From: a virus
Strand: one strand, 5' to 3'
IMG/VR virus record: IMGVR_UViG_3300038418_000209
Span: 1 to 42,393 of that record
DNA: 42,393 nt
Every line of letters begins with the position of its first letter. Within the stretch, counting starts at the first letter, position 1. Of this stretch, positions 35,652-42,393 are shown in pieces. Both the position numbers and the translations under genes were made by a program. Under the pieces are notes generated by a model. That model searched no databases. It saw only the letters and a list, made by a program, of their open reading frames with translations, and was not told the origin of the DNA.

Positions 35652-38600
35652 TGAGACTAAGATTCCTAATTCTTACCGCAGCGCTACTGGCTTTTCCTGT
35701 CCACGGCTTTTCTCAGACCTTGGCAATCGGAACGAACGATACACTGCCCACAGGTTACCTGGGTTCGTCTTACAGCGTTAACCTGACGGCTACTGGCGGG
35801 ACGCCTCCTTACAGCTTCGCTGTTACTGCTGGGAGTTTTCCTACGGGCTCGCCCACATTCGCCTTGTCGGCAGGGGGAATCAACGCCGTTGCCATCAACA
35901 CTGCTGGTACCACATATACTGTCGGTAACGTTCTTAAAGTGACTCAGGCTGGGGCGAGTGGTGGAGGATACGTTGTTACTGCCGTGGATGGTAGCGGCGG
36001 AGTGACTGCGGTTACGCGCATTTCGCCAGGGACTGGCTATAGCATCGCTTCTGGACTTGCCACAACCGTTTCACCGGCAGGTGGTACCGGCTGTAAGTTG
36101 AATATCACCGGCTTGGGCGGCGTCATCAGCGGGACGCCAAGCGTGGCTGGGACGTACACCTTTACGATCACTGTGACGGATGGAGTAGCAGCCACGGCTG
36201 TCAAGAGTCTCAGCATCCTGATCTTTGACCAGCCCCTTGATGTTTATGGGGGCTTAATCAATAAACCTTGCGCAGCAGACCCCAATCACACTGGCCATTT
36301 CTATACAGCCAAGATGAGCAGCCATTGGTATCTTTGCACGCCTGGCAGTGCTGGAACCAGTTGGATTGGCAACGCTTTCTGGATGAATGGTTCCTTCGTT
36401 CCCGGACAAATTGGAGGCGCGGACTACCAGCACGTCGTCAATACAACGCTTACCAACAATAAGTATGCAACAGGCTTTACCACCAACGGTACGTTGAACT
36501 GGGGCTTGTCGGTTACGCGTCGGGAGCAGAGTTGGGGAATAAATACCAATATTGATGCATTAACTAATTGGATTTTGCCCAATCAGACTCACAGTTCGTG
36601 GGGCACCAGCGATAGAACGAATCCTGTCCATATCCCCTATGTGGGCGCTGTTTCGTCCAGTCTGTATGCGTCGATTGATCTTAACGGCTGGGAGGCGGCA
36701 GCGGGTTATGGCCCCATGAAGGGTTACGCGGGGGCATTCAAGGTATCATCCGTGCCTGGAATTTACATGATGATAGCGGCGGACTTTTTTGACCCTGCGT
36801 TTGCTGCCTGGCTGGCCGGAGACCTTGCTGCCCCCAATGGCAACAGTTATAAAACCTGGCTGATCGGACCCAACACAAGCTATCTTCTGGGAATGATTAT
36901 GGACGAAGGGGACAACACCGGGGGATTCCGCGACGGAACTGATTTTCCCACCATCGCTCAGGCCAACTATCTGTACAAGCCCCCCGACGCCCATTGGGGT
37001 GTAATATCCCTGATTACCTCGCCCGTCTTGACGACAGCAGCCTGTACTACTGCCCCCAAAAACTATGCTTGTTCTACTCCGGGCCACGACTTCCTATTTA
37101 CACATACCGCATTCTACACCAAGGTGGAATTAGGTACCTGGGTGCAGCAGGCGCTTGATTCTGGTCCGAATTATGCCAACTTTGGTGCCCTCAACAACGC
37201 TTGGGGGTCGCACTATGACAGCTTGGGTTCAGACGCGGTAACACACACAGGGGAAGCATGTGCCACAGGGGATGGGACAACTGGCCCCTATACCTGCACG
37301 CTATCGGTACACCCGCTCACACCTCTCACTGTACAGGTTTTGGTGGGAGGGACGTTGACGGCGGGGGATGACGGCTCAGGCCCTCGGGCTGCAAGCCCGA
37401 CAGTTACAGGCTACTTCCGTGGAACCACTAGCAATGCTTACACCGGGACTAAACCGAGAAATCTTGGAACCATCAACTACACCACGGGGGCCGTTTCACT
37501 TACGTTTGCTACTACGGTTCCAGTCGGAACAGCAATGACGGTGACTTACCAGACCAACGGCTGGGGCACGGGATGGGGTTTGCTGGACGAAGATGGCAAG
37601 TGTCCCGCCAAGGCCAACGGGGGAACTACCTGCTGGATACCTGCCGATTACAACCTCACCCCGGCAACGCATGCTTCACCACCGGCGGGAACCACGGCAG
37701 CATTCATCGTTGACATGGACAACTTCCTCTATCACATGGCCAAAAATTACGCCAAGATCGAGCATGACGCTTTGGCCACGGCGGCCCCTGGAGTGTTGTA
37801 TATGGGTACCCAGTTGGGAAGTTGGAGTTCGCCCACGCGAGCGCCTGTGCTTAGGGGGTTTGGGGCATATGTCGATTTGGCATATTCACCTACTCTTCCA
37901 AGCATAGACCCATTGAGCGTCATCACCGACAATCAAGCGCGGGTGGATTTCTTTTTCAACAATTTGGGTGATATTCCCGCCTTTAATTGGGAAGGGTTCT
38001 ATGCTGAACCCGATTCTTATATGTCACCCTACACTCCTACCGATAACTATATCTACAGCACGCAGGCATTGCGTGGTGCTGGCTTTGGAACGTGGATGAC
38101 TGCGCTTTTCAATACGCAAGTTTTGTCTGGCGCACTTGCCGGAACCTACCCCATGGTGGGATATGGTTGGTGGAGCGCTTACTATGACTCTTCTCTTTCA
38201 AACTTCGGTTGGGTGACGCCCCGCGACGATCCCTATGATGGGGTTTCCTCCACGACCACACAGGGGTACGACGCCTGGGGCTATCCTACGGGCTGCCTGC
38301 CACAAGCCATGGTGGGGGCGGCGACCCCCTGCGAGCACGCCAACTACGGAGATTTTGTTGACAGTGCGCGAACTGAGAATCTGTGGATACTCGATCAAAT
38401 AGGCCAAGCTACCCCGCCCACGCCTGCGCTCGCCAGCTTGGATACATCATCCATGACGTTTCTCGATCAATCTGTGGGTGTTGCATCTATCACACAAACA
38501 GTCACGCTTTCCAATGTCAGCACCACGACTTTGAATATTGCGAGCGTCGCTGTGGCGGGGGCAGGGTACAGCATTACGGTAAACACTTGTGGCAGCACCC

Positions 38601-38809
38601 TTGCAGGACAGGCCAATTGCGCCGTAACAGTTGGCTTTACTCCGACTATGAAAGCTTCTGTGACCGCACCAATTACCGGGACGCTTACCTTCACCGACGA
38701 CAATCACGGGGTCGGGGGCAGCACGCAGGTGGTAACACTGAGCGGGACGGCGGGGGCTCAGGTGATGAGCGGTACGGCCAAGGCAAGTGGGACGGTGCTT
38801 GTACAGTGA
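35651..38809 (+). CDS. Secreted multidomain fibre with glycoside-hydrolase-like core, 1052 aa
   Basis: MRLRFLILTAALLAFPVHGF is a Sec signal, cleaved near FSQ. Then a putative-Ig domain (LPTGYLGSSYSVNLTATGGT...VISGTPSVAGTYTFTITVTDG). Residues about 190-900 read like a TIM-barrel glycoside hydrolase, with agarase/beta-galactosidase-like features (NFLYHMAKNYAKIEHDALAT, GVLYMGTQLG, FNWEGFYAEPD). The C-terminal 120 residues are a choice-of-anchor-D-like domain (SVGVASITQTVTLSNVST, CAVTVGFTPT). Such end domains are common in Acidobacteriota proteins. Probable polysaccharide depolymerase; enzymatic residues are only guessed. Confidence 0.55.
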   Translation: MRLRFLILTAALLAFPVHGFSQTLAIGTNDTLPTGYLGSSYSVNLTATGGTPPYSFAVTAGSFPTGSPTFALSAGGINAVAINTAGTTYTVGNVLKVTQAGASGGGYVVTAVDGSGGVTAVTRISPGTGYSIASGLATTVSPAGGTGCKLNITGLGGVISGTPSVAGTYTFTITVTDGVAATAVKSLSILIFDQPLDVYGGLINKPCAADPNHTGHFYTAKMSSHWYLCTPGSAGTSWIGNAFWMNGSFVPGQIGGADYQHVVNTTLTNNKYATGFTTNGTLNWGLSVTRREQSWGINTNIDALTNWILPNQTHSSWGTSDRTNPVHIPYVGAVSSSLYASIDLNGWEAAAGYGPMKGYAGAFKVSSVPGIYMMIAADFFDPAFAAWLAGDLAAPNGNSYKTWLIGPNTSYLLGMIMDEGDNTGGFRDGTDFPTIAQANYLYKPPDAHWGVISLITSPVLTTAACTTAPKNYACSTPGHDFLFTHTAFYTKVELGTWVQQALDSGPNYANFGALNNAWGSHYDSLGSDAVTHTGEACATGDGTTGPYTCTLSVHPLTPLTVQVLVGGTLTAGDDGSGPRAASPTVTGYFRGTTSNAYTGTKPRNLGTINYTTGAVSLTFATTVPVGTAMTVTYQTNGWGTGWGLLDEDGKCPAKANGGTTCWIPADYNLTPATHASPPAGTTAAFIVDMDNFLYHMAKNYAKIEHDALATAAPGVLYMGTQLGSWSSPTRAPVLRGFGAYVDLAYSPTLPSIDPLSVITDNQARVDFFFNNLGDIPAFNWEGFYAEPDSYMSPYTPTDNYIYSTQALRGAGFGTWMTALFNTQVLSGALAGTYPMVGYGWWSAYYDSSLSNFGWVTPRDDPYDGVSSTTTQGYDAWGYPTGCLPQAMVGAATPCEHANYGDFVDSARTENLWILDQIGQATPPTPALASLDTSSMTFLDQSVGVASITQTVTLSNVSTTTLNIASVAVAGAGYSITVNTCGSTLAGQANCAVTVGFTPTMKASVTAPITGTLTFTDDNHGVGGSTQVVTLSGTAGAQVMSGTAKASGTVLVQ

Positions 38810-38854
38810 GGTTTTGGATGAACAACAAGATCGGATGTGGAAGAGAGGGATTCG

Positions 38855-41800
38855 ATGTATTCAAAGTTAAGAATCTTTAGGTTAGCAATTATAGTTTTTC
38901 TCCTTGCCCTTTCTGGATCTCCTCTCTGCCAAGCGATGGAAGCTGTCCATGGTTTTTGCCAGGCTGGTGGCGTGACGATGACCGTCCCCGGCGGGCCGAC
39001 GCTCTCGCCGAAAGGGATGGCCACCTATCCAGGATGCCTCGTAACGGTTTACATCACAGGCAGCAGCCCTTACACAACGGCGACCCTCTACAGGGACAAC
39101 CTCGGGAACGGCCTGTCGAACCCCTTCCCGGCAAGTTCCACAACGGGAGCTTGGACTTTCTTCGCTCCCAATGGCCGGTACGATATCCGCATGAGCGGTG
39201 GCGGGATCCCGACGCCATTCACGTTGGGCGACAACATGGTGTTCGACCCGGGGAATACGGCTCCTGGACCTGACGCCTCGACGTATCCGGGCGCAGACCT
39301 TGGTGCCCAAGTCATTGCAGCGGCCGCTGGTTGCCCTGCCGCGGGCTGCACTGTCCACGCAGAAGGCATCACGACGAACTTGGCGATCAACTCAGCCCTC
39401 ACCCTCGCGTCGCCAGGGGGTGGCCCTGTTAAGGTGGTTTTGCCGATAGGAACGATCACGCGCGCATGTGGGGCTTCCATTATCGTCGTCTCTGGCAGCG
39501 GGATACAGGGGCAGGGCAAGGACGTGACGAAAATCGTATCCACCGGCTGCACAGACAGCGCCGTGACTCAGGCTGCGCCCAAGACTGCCTATGTCACCAA
39601 CCTGCTGTTCAGGGACCTCACGGTTGATAACAGTTCAAGCGGAACCAGCTTGACTGCGATGGCTTTTGACCTGCCGGGGGCGCAGAATGCCCTATGGTTC
39701 AACGTGGCAGGCCGAGCTTCTGGTATAGGACGGCGAATTGGCGGGCTCGCCACTGGGGGGAATGACTCCTACAACGTCGCCTACGCCTCCGACTTCTGGG
39801 GCAATACCGCACTCCCCGGGAGTTACGGCGACGACATGGAGGGCTACGCCAACTCTAACCACACCTTCGGCGGGAGCGTTTGGGGTTACACGGCAATCGG
39901 AAACGGCGGCTGGGGGAACTTCTACGACAGCACTGACATCGAATCCTCGAACACTCCGTTTGATACTCAGTCGGCAATTGGAACTGGTGGCAACGGCCTG
40001 AACGTCGTCGGCGCATACACCGAAAATGGCGTGGGCACCGCCATCATCCGGGCAGGCTCGAAGGGGAACTACTGGACCGGAATGTTCCCGGCGCTACTCG
40101 TCTCAGACCTCGATGCCACCTGTCAGAATTTTTACCAGTTCATGGGCAGCAATGCTTCAGATGGCTTTAACCCGGAGTGCATGGGCGTTCAGGATAGAAT
40201 CCAATTTGGGTCTGGGCCCTCTGGCTACAACGGCTCCTACTATATCCAGGGAGACCGAGGTGGGACCATCGCCTTGGAGGCAAAGTTTGACCAAGCCCTT
40301 AATCGCTTAGGCTACTACGGTGCTGCGCCCTTGCGCGTGGGCGAGTTAAGAGCACGCGGCATTCTCAGCTTGGGCCAGTTGCAGACCACCCAACTTGGCA
40401 CGCCCAACACGCCTGCGGCTGTTTGTAGTGGGGATGCTGGAGCAACGACCTACACGTATTACCTTGTCGGCCATGACTGGCGCGGCGGAACCACGCTTCC
40501 GTCTGCTGCATCTTCTGCTTATGGCTGCAACGCGACCTTGGGCTCATTGGCTTCGACAACTTCTACTTACGCTGCTGGAAGCGGCTATCATGCCAACGAT
40601 ATCCTTACCGTGGCGGGTGGAAGCGGAACGGGCCAAGTTAAAGTTTTGACCATCAATGGTAGCGGGGGCATCCTCACCGTATCCATTCAGACGCCGGGAA
40701 CCCTCTACGCCGATAACGTGGTTGAAACCCTGTCGGGTGGCTTCGGCTCGTCAGGCAGTGTTCTGGTGCGCTCCAACGTCGTCACCATCACGCCGTCGGC
40801 CAGCGACAGCGGCTTTTACACTTACGACTTCCTGAAAACGAACACCGCCACTGCCATCACGAGCCTTCTGGCTACCCGAGGGGTGCAAAAGGACAGCGGG
40901 CAGGCTACGGCAGCCTACGCAACTCCAACTTGGGATTCCACTGGCGACGCTATCATAGCGGGGAACCTCACAGTTTCGACGCTGACCTCGGGCAAATGCG
41001 TGCAGGCTGGCACGGGTGGTATTCTAACTTCGACGGCCGCAGCGTGCGGTTCTGGTGGAGGTGGAGGCGGCGGAAACGTCCTGAGTTCTGGGACTCCCAC
41101 AAACGGGCAAATCGCGCAATGGACTAACTCGAACACCATTCAGGGAATCTCGACCCTGCCGGCTGCGGTGCTGCCCGTGCCCACAGCCTCGACGCTTGGC
41201 GGCATCGAGTCGATCGCGCAGGTTCCCAACAATTGGGTGCAATACATCGACACCTCGGGGGTTCCGTGGCTCGCGCAGCCAGCCTTCACGGATATCTCGG
41301 GGATTGCCGATGCCTCGCAATTACCGCTGGCCACGTTACCGATTGGAGTGGTACTGGGTTCCCTGGATACTGGCTTTCCCAGCTTGACCTATGGCGTGAA
41401 CTCGATTACGGCAAATCAGCCCGTCACGGCGCCGGCGTTTGTTTCGAGCGACACGCATAACACAAATCAGAGTTTTGTCGGGGGTGTAGGCGGAGCCTAT
41501 GCCGTCGTCGCCTCGACGATTCAAGACCAAGCTCCGAGTTCTATCCAAGCTGCGGGGTACAATGAAGTCCGACCTGGAAACGAGCCGACGGCTGCGTCAC
41601 TTCTGATCTATGGGAATCCGACGGCGCACGTCACGACGAAGTCTTTTCTGCCAGGAGCTACGGCAGGCGACATCGCTTACTTTAACGGGTCCGCTTGGGC
41701 CAAGTTTGCAGGTAATACGGTTGGAACAAAGTACCTTTCGGAAACTGCGGCTGGCGTGCTTGGCTGGGGATCTGGTGGCGCAGGCGGCAGCCCTTCGCTG

Positions 41801-42393
41801 GACCTTGTTACTGGGGCAGCGGCCCTCGCCACCGCAACTGAGGTGGGGGCGGGCGACATCTACACATACAATGGTGTCGAGACAGCGGCACTGACTTATC
41901 CCTTTGTCATCCAGAACACCAGCGCATCAAACAATACTTCTGGTGCCCTGATTATCAACACCGCCGGCGCGGGAACCGGTCAAGTGCCTTTGGTCATCAA
42001 CGAGACGACGGCGGCCGGCAACTTCTTGAATTTGGTAAAAGGGGGAACCGTCACCAATGGAGTTCTGGCGGGTGGGACAAGTGAATTCTCCGTTGACAAA
42101 AATGGAAATGTTACAGTGAACGGAGATACGACGCTTACCACTGGCAGTGTAAAGGGAAGCGTTTATGAGGGTTCTGCTTCTACGGTCGCCACCTATTTTA
42201 TAGGCGGGCAGGATGCTTCTTCCACGGGCGGCATAACCACGGGAACCGCTCTTGTAAAGACTGGGAGCGAAACTGGCGCTACGGGAGCAAATGGCACAGG
42301 AGCGCTCACCCTGCACGCAGGCGACCTCACTACAAACAATGCCGGGGGCTCAGTCGGTGCGACTGTCATTCGTGCCGGCCGGGAACTCGCTGG
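38855..42393 (+). CDS. Secreted tail-fibre/tailspike-like protein, 3' end beyond the window
   Basis: Open for 1179 codons from the ATG at 38855 to the right edge. MYSKLRIFRLAIIVFLLALS with cleavage after CQA is a Sec signal. Residues 35-130 match a domain frequent at fibre N-termini (NPFPASSTTGAWTFFAPNGR, YDIRMSGGGIP). A beta-helix tailspike-like part follows (KVVLPIGTI...GSGIQGQGKDVTKIV). Further on come the GSGY...GGSGTG module shared with neighbouring fibres and Gly-rich fibre repeats similar to those of the 29439 gene. The product is probably the main long fibre; its end is not visible. Confidence 0.65.
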   Translation, partial: MYSKLRIFRLAIIVFLLALSGSPLCQAMEAVHGFCQAGGVTMTVPGGPTLSPKGMATYPGCLVTVYITGSSPYTTATLYRDNLGNGLSNPFPASSTTGAWTFFAPNGRYDIRMSGGGIPTPFTLGDNMVFDPGNTAPGPDASTYPGADLGAQVIAAAAGCPAAGCTVHAEGITTNLAINSALTLASPGGGPVKVVLPIGTITRACGASIIVVSGSGIQGQGKDVTKIVSTGCTDSAVTQAAPKTAYVTNLLFRDLTVDNSSSGTSLTAMAFDLPGAQNALWFNVAGRASGIGRRIGGLATGGNDSYNVAYASDFWGNTALPGSYGDDMEGYANSNHTFGGSVWGYTAIGNGGWGNFYDSTDIESSNTPFDTQSAIGTGGNGLNVVGAYTENGVGTAIIRAGSKGNYWTGMFPALLVSDLDATCQNFYQFMGSNASDGFNPECMGVQDRIQFGSGPSGYNGSYYIQGDRGGTIALEAKFDQALNRLGYYGAAPLRVGELRARGILSLGQLQTTQLGTPNTPAAVCSGDAGATTYTYYLVGHDWRGGTTLPSAASSAYGCNATLGSLASTTSTYAAGSGYHANDILTVAGGSGTGQVKVLTINGSGGILTVSIQTPGTLYADNVVETLSGGFGSSGSVLVRSNVVTITPSASDSGFYTYDFLKTNTATAITSLLATRGVQKDSGQATAAYATPTWDSTGDAIIAGNLTVSTLTSGKCVQAGTGGILTSTAAACGSGGGGGGGNVLSSGTPTNGQIAQWTNSNTIQGISTLPAAVLPVPTASTLGGIESIAQVPNNWVQYIDTSGVPWLAQPAFTDISGIADASQLPLATLPIGVVLGSLDTGFPSLTYGVNSITANQPVTAPAFVSSDTHNTNQSFVGGVGGAYAVVASTIQDQAPSSIQAAGYNEVRPGNEPTAASLLIYGNPTAHVTTKSFLPGATAGDIAYFNGSAWAKFAGNTVGTKYLSETAAGVLGWGSGGAGGSPSLDLVTGAAALATATEVGAGDIYTYNGVETAALTYPFVIQNTSASNNTSGALIINTAGAGTGQVPLVINETTAAGNFLNLVKGGTVTNGVLAGGTSEFSVDKNGNVTVNGDTTLTTGSVKGSVYEGSASTVATYFIGGQDASSTGGITTGTALVKTGSETGATGANGTGALTLHAGDLTTNNAGGSVGATVIRAGRELA

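Noticed and set aside
40999-41013. GTGCAG...GGCAC sequence in the last fibre gene as another palindrome copy
   Set aside because: The right arm is CTGGCAC rather than CTGCAC, it lies deep inside a gene and has no start codon after it.
1-42393. CRISPR array, transposase, rRNA or integrase
   Set aside because: No regular spacer-repeat array, DDE/serine/tyrosine recombinase motifs or rRNA sequence seen; the palindromes are dispersed and single.

Overview
The window is a contiguous piece of a tailed-phage genome (Caudoviricetes; free virus or prophage cannot be told from here). The evidence is a small/large terminase pair, a P22-like portal, a scaffold candidate, a major capsid candidate, tandem capsid-associated paralogues, a connector and a run of large fibre-type genes, all on the + strand, packed head to tail with start/stop overlaps. 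Host assignment is inference only: the large fibre at 35651-38809 carries a putative-Ig (He_PIG-like) domain and a choice-of-anchor-D-like domain, which are especially common in Acidobacteriota proteins, and several genes have Sec-type signal peptides.

Layout. 1-3515 is a leftward (-) block of small genes: a DUF3560 protein running off the left edge, zinc-ribbon proteins, an HTH protein, a membrane protein and a small lipoprotein. It is driven by two strong sigma70-like promoters (about 1340 and 3515). One rightward ribbon-helix-helix gene interrupts it at 1548. From 3904 a matching rightward promoter starts a near-leaderless HNH gene, followed by a DNA methyltransferase ORF that contains a second, out-of-frame HNH gene. 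6.6-14.1 kb holds small accessory genes, a tRNA-like gene with an oversized anticodon arm and a peptide deformylase. 14.1-28.5 kb is the packaging/head module; its terminase is interrupted by a LAGLIDADG intein. 28.5-29.4 kb is an antisense HNH gene. 29.4 kb to the right edge is the fibre/adhesin module, whose last gene runs off the window.

Three things stand out. (1) A palindrome, GTGCAG-NN-CTGCAC, occurs ten times, essentially always between a stop codon and the Shine-Dalgarno of the next gene, on both strands and in both early and structural modules; three degraded copies are also visible. It resembles in layout the stoperators or start-associated sequences of mycobacteriophages, but with a different sequence. 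(2) Five of the six large genes of the fibre module begin with convincing Sec signal peptides, which is not expected of virion proteins. (3) The methyltransferase is split just before its SAM-binding motif by an insertion of about 660 nt that keeps the host frame open across 220 codons while encoding an HNH nuclease in another frame. With the terminase intein and two more HNH genes, the genome is heavily colonised by homing-type elements.

Several genes here are short or run off an edge and are easily missed: the edge genes 1-603 and 38855-42393, and small genes at 3076-3228, 9307-9483, 22807-22983 and 33530-33652. No rRNA, CRISPR array, transposase, integrase or recognisable lysis cassette was found.
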